This document shows, piece after piece, positions 1 to 12,219 of a stretch of DNA of 52,153 nucleotides. This DNA is from Cudoniella acicularis (lineage: Eukaryota; Ascomycota; Leotiomycetes; Helotiales; Helotiaceae): NCBI GenBank assembly GCA_013054445.1, contig JAAMPI010000204.1:1-52153 (forward strand). Reading direction: 5' to 3'. Both the position numbers and the translations under genes were made by a program. Under the pieces are notes generated by a model. That model was not told where the DNA came from, made no database searches, and worked only from the letters and a program-made list of their open reading frames with translations. Numbering within the stretch: position 1 is the first letter of the stretch; each line of letters opens with the position of its first letter.

Positions 1-1523
1 TATTGTACTTTGGTTTTGGGACCTCAAATCGTCGCATAGGAAGCACGGCATTTCCCCACGTGGTAGCCGACAGTGGTGGGGCAAGAAAATGCATACACAT
101 TTCGAAGAGACGACATCCTCCAAGGCATTACCGAAATATCAGCCTGTTCAATTCAATTAACCCCGATAAGAAAATGCTACGGCGTGAGAAACTCATCGTC
201 TGCAAAGAAGTACAATCAACAGCTGAGGCAACGGGCTGGTGAGGTTGCTGGTTTCATTCCCCGTAGCGAGCTTCGGGCTTTACAAGCCCCGGTCTAGCCA
301 GAGGAACGGCCCATGTGCAGGTCGGTACTTGTACAAGGTTTTTGGTAGAGTTATGGGTCAATATTTCAATACAGAGCACTTTTTGGTTGCTTCTCCTTTA
401 CAGCAATTGAATCGAAGGGTTCGGAGTGGAAGATATCAACATCAACATGCGGAGGGCCTCGTCAAATGTTAATTGACAGCCAAGATGCAAGACTCTAACG
501 TCGCGAAGGCTTCCAGATGAACCCTGGCAGGGAGATGAGGCTCTTCTATGTCTGAGACCTGACCTCCAAGTTGATGCAGGTATGATTATTCCGAGTCAGC
601 ATTGCGGAGACAAGCGCGTGTGGGAGTATTAATTTATGATGTGGAATAGAGCACTTGATACTGAATAGCAAATAGCAAAATCAATTTGCATGCAGTTGGT
701 CGCATACATACATATCGACATTCTAAGGTGCAACTCAGTTGAACTTGGTAACGCTCCGTGCTAGTAAAATAACTTTGCTTCGTTGACGAGATTACACGTG
801 TATTGACTGTCCTACTGTGGATGCATTACCTTAGATTAAATAGTACGAAGAACATTCGAGCCTTCGTTTATCCCCAGCACTTAGAAAATACCGGGCCGAG
901 TATAGGCAATTCGGGAGAGTTGATGGCGCCAAGTATTGTTGTACAGAGGGAGGGTACGGCAGAGCATCGTGGCTTATTCACCGCCAAGAAAAAGGGAGCT
1001 TGAGGCTGGGTGCAAATGCCAACAATGCAGAGGCAGTGCCGAGATAGATGTATGCAAATGCTGTTATGTGATAGTTGAGGCCAGAGTTGCTTGCTAGACG
1101 ACGCTGTAGCCAGATCATTCATTACCCATCATCCGGAGCTTCCAGTGCATCCAGTGCATCAACATCGCCGCAACGGAAGGTTCAACCCCAGCACTTGCCT
1201 AGCCTGGTGTGCCGAGAGCCAGTTCAAGCCACCCCTGGGCCCTAGGCCCCCGTTCAGGTGTCCCCCAGTCCCATAAAGCGAAAGCTCTACAAAGAACAGC
1301 GTGTTAAATTCGTAAATTCACACCTCTGCATCCACCCTCTCCCCTCCTCACACTCCATAAAGTCTGGACAGCTGCGAACTTTCGCATCTCCTGCTTCTCT
1401 TCCTTTCCATCTCCCCGCGCTCTGGAAGCAACAATCTTTGCACCAAGTCTTCTTCCACAAGTCGACGTCTGCTCTCTCAATTCGCTTTGATCGGTTGGAC
1501 ACCACTGTCTTGTTCCTGTCATC
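1..1523. other. gene-free left edge and calnexin upstream region
   Basis: Only short overlapping open frames occur here, none with recognisable protein character. The last 260 bases before the calnexin start are rich in C and T, as expected of a fungal core promoter and leader. A short direct repeat (ccagtgcat twice) lies near 1143. No end of a neighbouring gene could be supported at the left edge. Confidence 0.5.
1295..1305 (+). promoter_or_regulatory. UPRE-like site upstream of calnexin
   Basis: The sequence AACAGCGTGTT contains CAGCGTG, the core of the unfolded-protein-response element bound by Hac1 in yeast and HacA in filamentous fungi. It sits about 220 bases before the calnexin start codon. 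Calnexin is a classic UPR target, so the position makes biological sense. A seven-base core can occur by chance, so function is inferred. Confidence 0.45.
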
Positions 1524-3433
1524 ATGCGTTTCCACGCGACAGTAGCTCTTTCAGCTGCAGCTCTGTTGGCCGGCTCGGTCAATGCAGATGCTCAGTCTGT
1601 CCTCAGCGAAGCCAGTTCCTCGGTGTCCAGCGTAGCCAGTGATGCTTCATCAGCAGCTTCATCTTCTACTTCTGCACCTGAGCTCCCTACATTCACTGTA
1701 AGTGTCCTATCATCGAAATCCCCCGTCTTGGATTGAGATATACTGTCAATTGGCATGCTAACCCTATTTACAGCCTACTACCATCAAAGCCGATTTCTTG
1801 GAGCAATTCACAGACGACTGGGAGAAGCGATGGAAGCTATCCCATGCCAAGAAAGACACGAAGGGCGAAAACAAGGATGAAGAGTGGGCGTATGTTGGAG
1901 AGTGGTCAGTCGAAGAGCCACATGTCTACAAGGGGATGGAGGGTGACAAAGGTCTCGTTGTAAAGAACGCGGCTGCTCATCATGCCATCTCGGCCAAATT
2001 CCCAAAGAAGATCGACAACAAGGGAAAGACCCTTGTTGTTCAATATGAAGTCAAGCTCCAGAGTGAGTTGATCGTAATCACTGTCAACTAGAAGCTATAC
2101 TGACTACTTTGCAGATGGTCTTGAATGTGGTGGGGCTTACTTGAAGCTTCTCCGTGATAACAAGGCTCTCCACCAGGATGAGTTCTCCAATGTTTCCCCC
2201 TACGTCGTCATGTTCGGCCCCGACAAGTGCGGTTCCACCAACAAGGTCCACTTCATTGTCAACCACAAGAACCCCAAGACTGGCGAGTATGAGGAGAAAC
2301 ATTTGTCTACTCCCCCGGCTGCCCGAATTGTCAAGACCACTGAACTGTACACCTTAATTGTCCACCCCAACAACACCGTCATCATTAAGCTAAATGGTGA
2401 GCAAGTCAAGGAGGCCAATCTTCTCGAGGACTTTCAGCCACCTTTCAACCCACCTAAGGAAATTGATGACCCCAAGGACAGCAAGCCAGACACCTGGGTT
2501 GACGAAGCCCGCATTCCAGACCCAGAAGCAAAGAAGCCAGAGGATTGGGATGAGGATGCGCCATTTGAGATCATTGACGAGGAAGCCACCAAGCCCGAGG
2601 ATTGGTTAGAGGACGAGCCACTCACTATTCCTGACCCAGAGGCCAATAAGCCAGAAGATTGGGATGATGAGGAAGATGGAGACTGGGTCGCACCTACCGT
2701 TCCTAACCCCAAGTGTGACAATGCTTCAGGATGCGGAAAGTGGGAGAAGCCATTGATCAAGAATCCTGCATACAAGGGCAAATGGACTGCACCTTACATT
2801 GACAACCCAGCCTACAAGGGCGTCTGGGCTCCACGAAAGATCAAGAACCCTGACTTCTACGAGGACAAGACCCCAGCAAACCTCGAGCCCATGGGAGCAG
2901 TGAGTTTATTCCAAACCAACATTTTTTCCCCAAAACGTAACTAACATTTCACATAGATTGGTTTCGAAATCTGGACTATGCAAAGCGATATCTTGTTTGA
3001 CAACATCTACATTGGCCACTCTATCAAGGATGCCGAGAAGTTTGCTAAGGAGACCTTCTTCGAGAAGCACCCCATCGAACAACTCCTTGAGCTTGCGGAG
3101 AAGCCAAAGGAAGCCGAGAAGCCCAAATCCCCGTCCGACCTCGTCTTCCTGGATGACCCAGTTCATTACGTCAAGGAGAAGCTTGACCTTTTCTTCACTA
3201 TTGCCCAGAACGATCCCATCCAGGCTATCAAGTTCGTTCCTGAGGCTGCTGGAGGTCTCGTCGCTGTTGCCATTACCCTTCTCGCAGTCATTGTCGGTGT
3301 TTTTACCCTGGGAGGTTCTTCCGCTCCGGCTCCTGTCAAGAAGGTCGCTTCTGATGCTAAGGCCGCCACTTCTGATGCCAAGGACAAGGTTGCTGAAGCT
3401 GTTTCTTCCGGCGCTGAGGCTGCCAAAGTCTGA
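1524..3433 (+). CDS. calnexin, ER lectin chaperone
   Basis: Calnexin holds newly made monoglucosylated glycoproteins in the ER until they fold. My model has four exons: 1524-1697, 1774-2062, 2115-2899 and 2957-3433, giving 574 residues, normal for the family. Residues 1-22 form a signal peptide. The two calreticulin-family signatures are visible: [13 protein letters not shown] near residue 155 and [10 protein letters not shown] near 190. A proline-rich P-domain (about 270-405) carries repeated KPEDWD-type units followed by NPAYKG-type units. One membrane span (about 514-536) precedes a cytosolic tail rich in Ala, Lys and Ser. The introns start gtaagt, gtgagt and gtgagt and end in cag or tag. 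The start is chosen because it opens directly into the signal peptide. The gene converges on the next one, leaving 454 bases for both 3' ends. Retention of a membrane span separates it from calreticulin. Confidence 0.95.
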
Positions 3434-3887
3434 GGGTCAACAAGCGCTCCACCAGAAGTACCTCTTAGAAAACGAAAAATAGAAAACAGCAAGCATAAAG
3501 GACCGTTAGGGAAGATGATGGTGGGCAATTGGACGTCATTTCAGCATTTACGTTTCCCGTCCTACAACTCATGGAATTTTGGGACATGAGAGGTTTCCGA
3601 GCCTTCGACGAATATGTATTTTAGGCGCACAAAATTAGTGAAAACACATCTTGAACCTATTGCTGGTATACTTGCGGCATTAGTTTTATATCTCTCTCAT
3701 TTTACTCTTCTTTTTGAATCTCGGCTCTCAGAAAAAGGCAAATTAGCTTTGTGAAATCTGGTATTATTCTATTTCTAATTTTCCCTTCATCCCATTTGAA
3801 TCTCGTGAGCTCATCTTAGCACAAAAGCCTATATCAACATGAATTCATCAATACCAGTTCATCATCTGGCCTAAGCCATCAAGACCT
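3434..3887. other. shared 3' region between convergent genes
   Basis: This 454-base AT-rich spacer lies between the stop codons of calnexin (+) and methylthioribose-1-phosphate isomerase (-). It must hold both 3' untranslated regions. I saw no gene in it. Confidence 0.6.
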
Positions 3888-5423
3888 CTAGATATGTTCC
3901 ATCGGGAATTGGGTGCTCTCTTCGCTCATCGGTGTTTGAACAGCAAGGCTATTCAGATCCTCTTTTTCAACCTGCGCCTTCCACCTCTCCGGCATGATAG
4001 TCTTGAAGTCAAAAGTACCCTTTGGACTTCGTACCACCTCTCCTCTCTCGGTGATGATGGCATCGATAAGATCGTGCGGGGTGACATCGAATGATGGATT
4101 CCACACATCGATGCGTTGATCTGCAATCGCTACCCTGGCGGTGTTATTGACATTCACTTTGCCATCTTTGCCTACCACAGCACCAGTGATCTGGGTCAAT
4201 TCAGTCTTGGCTCGATCTTCAATCTTAATAAAAACACCAGATTCGGTCTCGAGATCGATGCTAGTAGTAGGGGCAGCAACGACGAACTTGATGCCGTGGG
4301 CTTTGGCTAGCACAGCGAGGGTATAGGTTCCTATCTTGTTGGCGGTATCTCCATTTCGGGCAACTCGGTCAGCGCCAACGATGACGGCAGAGATATTCTT
4401 CTCCGTCTTCTTGCGGGCGAAGAGAGCTCCGGCCATGGAGTCGGTGATGAGCGTCGAGGGGATGTTTTCGTAGACGAGCTCGAAAGCTGTTAGGCGGGAG
4501 CCTTGGTTGTAGGGGCGGGTTTCAGTGCAGTAGGCGTGGTCGAGGTAGTTCATCTTGTGGAGACTGCGGATTATTCCTAAAGCTGTTCCGTGGCCTGAAG
4601 TTGCGAGTGATCTGTAAAGCGTTAGTTTGTGGTCTTGAGCCACCAATTAAGGGGCTGGGAGAATGAGAGCGATCTATGGCAAAGCGTTCTTTAAAATCTC
4701 CAGACCTACCCGGTATTGCAATGAGTCAAGACGCTCAGTTTCCTGTATGTGCTGTCCGGAGCACCTTGAGTTCCTGGTGGGCTTGTGGTAAAGTACCTCA
4801 GCTGTTCGTTATGATCAATAGGGGTCACAACTGGCATCTGTTGCCGTCTCAAGTATTCAGCTCCATATCTTCCAATTGCCAGGTTTGAAGTAAGATCATC
4901 TTCCAGTATCTTTTCTGCGACTTCGATAAAGGTTTTCCGAACTTCTGCAGACGCTTGCGTTTGGTCGATTGTGGAGGCTGTGGCGGCGTCTTGGGATTTC
5001 TTCTTGAGCAATTTGATGGCATTCGAGAGATCGACGGCGGTCGGTCTGCTGCCCATCAGGTAATCAAGTCGGGCATTGATATACTTGACGACGTCTTCTT
5101 TCGTCACAGCACCTAGAAATCATCAACAAGAGCACGTTAGAGCTTCTGGAGAGAAACCAACCATCTTTCTTATGCTCCAATTCGACAGCTAGTGCAAGTG
5201 CAGCGACGATAGCAATGGCCGGAGCACCTGATCCATCATCTTAGCTGCTGAACCGGCTATCGTGGCAGGCCTGAGATATACCTCTCACTCGCATGGCCTT
5301 GATGCAATCAAAAGCCTCTTCGCAGGTTGAGACATCATCGTAAACAAATTCATGCGGAAGTCGAAGTTGGTCTAAGACTTGCAGGTTGCCCCTTTCATAT
5401 TTGATGGCTTGTAATCCTGCCAT
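3888..5423 (-). CDS. MRI1: methylthioribose-1-phosphate isomerase
   Basis: The enzyme converts 5-methylthioribose-1-phosphate to 5-methylthioribulose-1-phosphate in the methionine salvage pathway. It belongs to the eIF2B alpha/beta/delta-like fold. My model has four exons (5282-5423, 5162-5227, 4710-5112, 3888-4611), giving 444 residues, somewhat longer than usual because of a C-terminal extension. Conserved stretches are LQAIKYERG at the N-terminus, [20 protein letters not shown] across the first intron, [19 protein letters not shown] with the catalytic Cys across the third intron, and [18 protein letters not shown] with the catalytic Asp. An in-frame ATG lies 17 codons upstream at 5474. I prefer 5423 because family members begin with the LQAIKY block almost at once. 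Confidence 0.93.
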
Positions 5424-6799
5424 ACTGACTTGTCGGATGAAAACCAAAAATGTTGTTAAATTGGAACCGGCCAAACGGAGGTGCCAATTGCCTTCTGGGA
5501 GGTGACAGGACGAGTAGAGTTGGCAAGAGAAAATGAAGTGTTACCAGAGAATTCGTAATGCCATGAAATATGGGATCTTTTAAAATCCCGAATCAATCAA
5601 GAAATATCCAGCGCAGAAAGGAAATCAGCAGAGGTGGCACATTGATCCACAAGAGCCAGAGAAAACGAGCACGGTTTGTGTGTCACCGCCTGGCAGAAAG
5701 CACAACCCCACCTTCCTGATTGAGTGACAAGCTTAGGCAAAGATGATTTCCAGACCACAGGGTGTTCTTGCCGTTTTGAAATTCTGTTGTCGATTTTATT
5801 CATGAGGATATAGGAGGTAAAGATATTCCACTCTTTTCACCCAAGTAAATACCGGTATTTACTTTTGAAAAAATATATCCTAGGATGCTATTTTAAGAGT
5901 TTTACAGTGCCACGATTCACCTCCTATGTCTAATAACCCTACGTTCTTCCCATCTACTCCATCCGACTTTTTACAGGAGTGATATTCCGACATCAGATGT
6001 TCATCAATGACGTACATTTATGACTAGCTTGTACGAAGTAGAAAGATTGGAATTCAATGTGGAAGTAGATCGCCGCTGAAAGAGGGCAGAAGAAGTATGT
6101 GGCGCAAAACGAAGAGTGATCTGCACGGGGATAGGCTCACGAAGCTTGTTAGGACAGGATTGCAAGTCGGAGGTAGTGGTCCGAGCTAAGAATAAACTGA
6201 AGTATGGTACACCAAGCCTCTAAAATGTATGAATTTTGGAAGAGAGAATGTGGCCATGGCACACACTAGTAAAAACCAACAGGAGAACTCGAGTATCGGG
6301 TATCAATAATTGAAGTCGCGCAATTCCCACATACTTCTATCTATATGCACACACTGTCAACCCAAGGTGCCAGAGACACTGGAATCCCGTCTGAAACTTT
6401 TCTAGATCTCAGCAAACCCAGAAAAAAATGGCCATAAGTCTAACAAGTAATACTTGACTGTTTCGTATTCCTGGTCATGAACAGCAGCTCCACCTGCTGC
6501 AAGATCAGGTTCGGAAACAAATGCGGTCTGTCTTTGATGGACTATCTCGTCCTTTTATACACACAATAACATTGAGGCAGAGAATATGCCATCATATAGC
6601 ACAACCAAAATTCATATTCAAGGGGAATATCATGATACCATCGCCCACATCAATCATAACTCCGCACGCCGAGGGATATCAATTCGCCAGTCCCGTTCGC
6701 CGCCAAATTGCAACGAGTTTCAACATCGTAAAAAGTCCATAAATTTGATTCGACTAAATTTTAATGACGTCTGGAATAGTCTAAGCATCGTATGATGTC
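5424..6799. other. gene-free spacer
   Basis: This spacer holds the upstream region of the isomerase gene (right of 5423) and the 3' region of the SAM/HMG gene (left of 6800). Short open frames such as the one at 5597-5803 (-) show no domain character. Long AT-rich runs lie near 5830-5910. Confidence 0.4.
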
Positions 6800-8669
6800 C
6801 TAAGCTCCAGACTGGTTTCGACTGTTTCGATTGACGATCTCTCCAGCTTTCAAAAGAGCGCTGACAGGATCAAGATTATTGTCATCAGATGAGCCTTGGG
6901 TGGAGTAATCACGTGCTCGCAGATCTCCGTTCGTAGAGGGTTGAGAGGAGGTGGCTGAAAGTCCACGGAATGGAGCCATGGGCATCGAGGCGGGAAAATC
7001 AGCAAAGGGATGAACAGCTGCATAGTGATCATCAGTAAATTTCCATGTAGAAAATGACTATGCATTTTGCGGGTTTTAAACCAGGTATTGGAAGGATATG
7101 ACGTACCATTAGGGGACTGCTGCGAATTAAGCATTCCGGATTGAGGAGACAGAGAGGGAGGTCTGAGCGGTGGCAGTTGATTCTCGAGAGAGCCGTTTGG
7201 CTTTTGAGAATACATGGTTGGAATAGGTAAAGCTCTATCGAGAGGCGGCTCTAGTGGCGTACGCGGTGTGTAAAATGTAGATGATGCCGTACTGGCAGAG
7301 GATCCGTTTGATCGATTTGTTGACTCGGATGTTAATAATGGTGGCGGATGGGTTTGTCCTGTGCGGTGCGCGTGCTGGGCTGAGCCAGTCAGGTTCAACC
7401 CATCTGCAATAGGCGCATTGCCATAGCTTGATCTCCTTTCATAAACGCTGGACAGCCTAGGAAGCTTTTGCATGCTTGGATTGCACTCATCTCGTTGTCC
7501 CTCTCGCCAGGGAAGTCCTTGATGGGTACCACCAAAAATGGCCTCGCGATACCCTGGCAAGAGCGTTGGCGAAGGCGCATCCGGAGATCCTTGGTTCGTA
7601 GATGTACCGTGAGCAGAATTTGGTTTGGGGGTGGTAGACGTCTGAGATATACCGCCTTCGTTAATCGGCCACTGGCTATTGCTCGAAGCGGAAGACTCAA
7701 CACGGGTTCGGCCAGTTGGGGTATCAATCCCGTAAATACTTGTGCCACTGCTGGGTGTACCACTGCTAGCTGTACCGTTACTAGCAACACTGGTATGAGG
7801 CTCGAGCTTGGGTCGTTTAGCAACCTCCAAATCTGACACTTCTTATGGTTAGCAAATTTCCTAATGCAAAACGTGACTTAAAACGCCAAGCTTACCTTGC
7901 TGCTGGTTGGCTTGCCGGGCCTTGAACTCGGCCAAGTACTGAGAGTACTCCCGATAACTGCTTGTTTTCTTGTAGTCGGCAAGTTCGTTATTGTATCTCT
8001 CCTTTGCTGAAAAAGCTTGCTGCTCGTATGGCTCCTTTTCGCCAGGCGAAAGATTTTGCCAATTTTCTCCTACTAGCTTTGCTATCTCAGTGAATGACAA
8101 ATTTCGACCCTTTAGCTCCTCTCTCATCTTGTTTGAGAAAATAACATAAGCTGAGGGTGGTCTTTCCGGGGCGGCCTCGTCTGGTTTTGGGTGTCTCCTG
8201 CTATGAAGAACAGGCGGGTCAGCTTTACTAGCTCCTATACGTTGAAGAATTGAAAGAATTGAAGCCCGCGAAAAAATTTAATTTCAAAAGGATGTCTCGC
8301 TTGAACGAACCGGGTTCGTTCATGAATAAAGCCTTCTTGCTTTTGGTCAACTTACTATTTTCTTTTATGCGATTGGCCATTTCCATCTTTCCCATCTGTT
8401 TTTGCAAATACAACACGTTGTTCTTCTACCTGTCTATCGTCGCTTGGTGTGTGTCTGGGAGATGCTAGGGCTCTGTCAGAGGATACACCCCTCGAATTTG
8501 CTATTTTTCGCTGAAGCTTCCTGCGGTGGCCAAGTTTCACACCGAGAGCATCGAAGTCGGATTCGGTGATATCGAGGATCGTATCCCAAGTGTCGAATCC
8601 TTGTTCAATGAAGTCGTTGAGGTAGTGCGAAATCCCCAACTCCGCAAATATATCTCCCAGTTCAGTCAT
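6800..8669 (-). CDS. SAM and HMG-box transcription factor
   Basis: This is a predicted DNA-binding regulator. My model has four exons (8356-8669, 7896-8200, 7107-7832, 6800-7017), giving 520 residues. Residues 1-65 form a SAM domain, with FAELGISHYLNDFIEQGFDT and LGVKLGHRRKLQRKI. The first splice joins HKRKY to RRHPKPDEAAPERPPSAYV, opening an HMG box (about 116-185) that continues through EELKGRNLSFTEIAKLVGE and GEKEPYEQQA. The rest is low-complexity, rich in Ser, Pro, Thr and Asn, with a final helix near DPVSALLKAGEIVNR. SAM plus HMG-box proteins are a recognised fungal architecture linked in some species to sexual development. The direct target is not known from sequence. It is not a mating-type gene by context, since no MAT neighbours occur nearby. 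The intron with donor at 8355 was chosen because both flanks rebuild the conserved KYRRHPKPDE motif. Confidence 0.88.
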
Positions 8670-11600
8670 ACAGCAGGTTGCGTCTGGAAATCGTCCAGGA
8701 CTAGGAACAGGATCAGGTGTGTCGAAGTGATCTCGAGGACAAAAGCTCTGTTAAATAACAGATGTCCACCCCAATGGCGGGAATTGAGGCCCAAAACGTA
8801 TAGGCGCTTCGATATTTTCCCCAGTGCTATTGAACGCTCAAGCGAGTTTGGGGAAGTGGTCTTGTGAAGAGCATCGATGTGCGCCGAGGTATATCAAAAG
8901 ACTACTGCAGGCGAGATGCGGCAAAGACCTGTTGAGAATGCGGAACAGAGGTATAGATAAACTGGCTCTTGACCATGCGAGAAAAGTGGTTTGTGATGTG
9001 GCAGATTGTCCTAGTACTCTTTTGGCCTTGTTTGATACGACAATGGCAAACTTGAGTGCCCCTAGTGTAGGATGCAGAAATCGGATGTTGTAGAGGGAAG
9101 CGTGGTCGAGCGCAACAGGATGCGGCGGGAGACAGGTGACACTTCTGGCGAGAGTTAGTCCAACTGTACAGAAAAGTCTCGAATCTGCACAAGTAGATTG
9201 CACATGCAATTGGTCTTTCCCAAGTCCCTAGATTCGGTCGTCGAAGGGGGCGGAGAGGGGGACAGTGAGGGCTACTAGGTATATGGGTCGACGGCGGAGC
9301 GGGTAGAGACTTACACAATACACGACTCGGCGCGGTGGTGATGCGCATCCGCTACCCTCCTGGCGACAAGCAACCGATTGGCAAAGACTCAGACTCTAGA
9401 GCAATGGAGATGTGTGAGGTGAAAACGAGAGCGGCGACGAGCTCGAGGCTGAGGCAAAGTGGGCAGATGTCGCGGTAGGGGTTGGGGTTGGGCTGTCTGT
9501 CTGTGACCGGTACGTCCCGAACAACCAAAGCAAAGGGGGAAGGTCAAAATTAGCAGAGCCGTCGAAGGGAGTAAACAGTAAGAGAATCGAAAGGCGCCCG
9601 TTTGCTGTGCCTGTATATGTGCGTATAAAATATAAGTAAGGGTGATAAGAAGGCGCTGAAAACAGTGGGTGGGCAAGCGCAGAGTGATGTCGTTGAATGG
9701 ATGATTTGCCTAGAGAGCAGCAGCCGTGGCCATGGCCGTCGCCGTCAAGCTGGGAATACGGCTATGGTGCTGTGGTATGGGCTACTCGAGTATGGGAGTC
9801 GAAGCGACAGGCGACCGAGTAATGCAGGCCCACGAGCACGAGCAGGCACCATCGCAGATGGGGAGAGATGCATCAAAGATGGCAATTCCCATAGCATTGG
9901 CGGAAAGTGGAAAGGCGACAGCGGGCAGCGGGCAGTGCTGACTCCTGCGTCCTGGGTAACTGGGTTAGTGTGGACAACGAGCAGGCCAGGACGACAATGT
10001 GCCGAGACAGCAATTGTGCGAGACGTCGATGCGCGTTGTGTTTCTCGATGGCCGGCGACGAGAGAGGCAATCTAAAGGCCAGGCAAGGCAGGACAGCAAA
10101 AAGCAGCTGGGGGGAGGGGCGAGGGCCGCGAGCAGTGGGGTCGAGAGCCCTGCCCGCCAGCCTATCACACTGGACGTCCAGGCCAGTGGCAGCCAGTGGC
10201 AGCCAGTTTCCCAGCCTGGCTTCAAGGCCAACACGAAGTTCATCATGATGGAATGCGGATGCGGGTAGAGACCACGCTCCGGAGTGAAATCCGACTCCGC
10301 GGAGCATCTCCAAACTTCAGAACGGAGCACTTGAACTCGGGTACTGCTCCAAGATTCAAAATTCAACAGCTGACCGCTGGTGCTGGCACTGGTGCTGGGC
10401 AGGTGTTGGCCTTCAGAAGTACCACAAGCATGGCAGTGTCGATAGTCTCAACCATCCATCCCGCTCGCTCCCAAGATTTCGAGTCTCGAGCGAGTCAGTG
10501 ACGATGTCTCAGCGGCATCCTTCTCATTCGGCCCATCCGAACAATTGATGAAGATCGCCTATTGCTCCTCTGGATGCCCGTTGAAGCGCTGCGGAGAGCA
10601 GATCCGCATGCTAAGCGGCCTCGAGAGCCATTTCAGGGTCGGGACTGGTCACGGTTGAGAGGTGCCAGGTGCCCTCCTCTATGCTTTTCTGCCCTCTTTC
10701 TCCAGACAGGCCCGAGATGGCAAACCTCAGCCGATGCAAAACGCATCTGGTGATCCGCTATGGAGCGCTCTCTCCATAATTTATTGCAAGCGGAGGATCT
10801 GAAGTTGCATTGGAGGGGAGCACGGCATGCTGCTGGTTCCACAAGATGCTCGGTTCAAGGCCCAGCAAAGCGAAATCTCGATGGGACACATCGAATTCGA
10901 TGGCCACTATGCGTTTCTCGATTGCTGTGTCCCAGGTTTCACACTTTTCCATCGACCCCGAGCCCGAGACTCCGGCTGGGTTTTCGGGAGCCAATAGCTG
11001 CGACCAACCATCACCTTTCTCTGTCTCGTGGTCTGATGAAGAACACAGAGCACTACTGGTCACACTTGTAGAGAGAGTAAATAATCCGAGATAGTAGTAG
11101 TGGTAAGCCAGAGTCAGAAGAGCGGACTAGCCTGGGAAAAGTTTTCAAGGACACAGAATAATGACAAAAGACTTGCTTTCTTGATGTTTGTGCATTTGCT
11201 CTTAGCACATAGTACAATGATACTTCGAGGTTCCCAGGAGTAGAGATGTATACAGTACTGAGGTGTAAGATCAGGTATAAATAGAGATAAATTATGCTAC
11301 CTATATGCAGGTAGGCAGGTATGCAGACCAGCGGTACTATACTCCGTACAGTATGTAGTATTGTAGTCTATACCGCAAAAGGCACCTGGGTTCTCCCGTA
11401 TCGGAAACTTCCCTTGGTGTGCAGGTCATGTGACAACATCAAAACAGGTTCAGCGCCATGTAGGTCGAACTGCGGGGCTGTATCACGGCAGGACCCGACT
11501 GCCAGTGAGCCCACTCGACATGGTGATGACTGATGAGGATTGAGGTTGGAGATCTGGTTTCTAGGGCTGAATTCGACAAAATGCAACCCGCGGGTTCGAG

Positions 11601-12219
11601 GCGTGTTTGACGGGTATTCAAGAAAAGCACAGGGCAACGAAGATGCGTTGATGTTGATGGGTTGATGGGTCGAGGCGTCGAGAAATGAGGAAGTGACCAG
11701 GCAGGGGGGGGAAGAGAATTTGAAAAAAGCGCTCTCGCTTCTCACAAAAGGCATCCCGAAATCCATTTTCACCGCTGCAGCTGCCTCTGCCACCGAACTG
11801 CCAGCTGTACGCTTAAGGCCTAGATCTTTGGGTTTTCCAGGTGCGCGCAACGGCTGTGTCGGCTTGCATTAAGGTGTTCCGAGTGGTTGTCAGCGCAAGA
11901 ACGAGCTCGAAGTCTGGACATTGGCAGACACCGCTGGCTGTGAACACTAAATATCGTGAGTTCTCGAGTCTAGTCGCTTCCCAGCAGCCAGCAGCACCCC
12001 CTCGTCCCCGACGGGAATCAGAAATCTGGAGATTCGGAGATCCCAGATCCACCATCCACCATCCACCATCCTTCCCATCCCCCAACCTGGGCGCTTCTCC
12101 ACGAATCACCGTGCCGCCATTATTTGCTCACCTTCCACTTCCCGGTGCCTGTCTCATGATCACACTGCATCACCGCACTTCTGAATTGCAAAACGTTTTC
12201 GAGCTTCTAGGCCAGCGCA
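8670..12219. other. 3.5 kb region without a supported gene
   Basis: This long spacer lies between the divergent SAM/HMG gene (-) and the small membrane protein gene (+). It contains many overlapping open frames of 60-160 codons on both strands from about 8800 to 11850, but their translations are Arg/Ser/Cys-rich and look like shadows of GC-rich non-coding DNA. Short tandem repeats are present, including three copies of a near-identical gcagccagtg unit around 10183-10213 and three copies of ccaccat near 12049-12070. A dispersed fungal motif lies at 11340. It is likely an extended regulatory region or long leader. Confidence 0.4.
11340..11353. repeat. dispersed TACTCCGTACAGTA motif
   Basis: The 14-mer TACTCCGTACAGTA is partly palindromic. 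Close relatives occur at 19002-19016 (inverse orientation, TGTACGGAGTA) and 19596-19612 (GTACTTCGTACAGTAAC). All copies lie outside genes. Similar motifs recur in intergenic DNA of many filamentous ascomycetes, to my recollection. Function is unknown. Confidence 0.4.

Noticed and set aside
2434..2781. 115-codon open frame on the minus strand
   Set aside because: It lies opposite the repetitive P-domain of calnexin and mirrors its codon repeats; it is a shadow frame.
6800..8669. HMG-box gene as a mating-type gene
   Set aside because: The protein has an N-terminal SAM domain and lacks the usual MAT neighbours, so it fits the non-MAT SAM/HMG family.
9665..10313. Several overlapping frames upstream of the SAM/HMG gene
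   Set aside because: Frames of similar length occur on both strands, and none shows motifs, spans or a plausible splice continuation.
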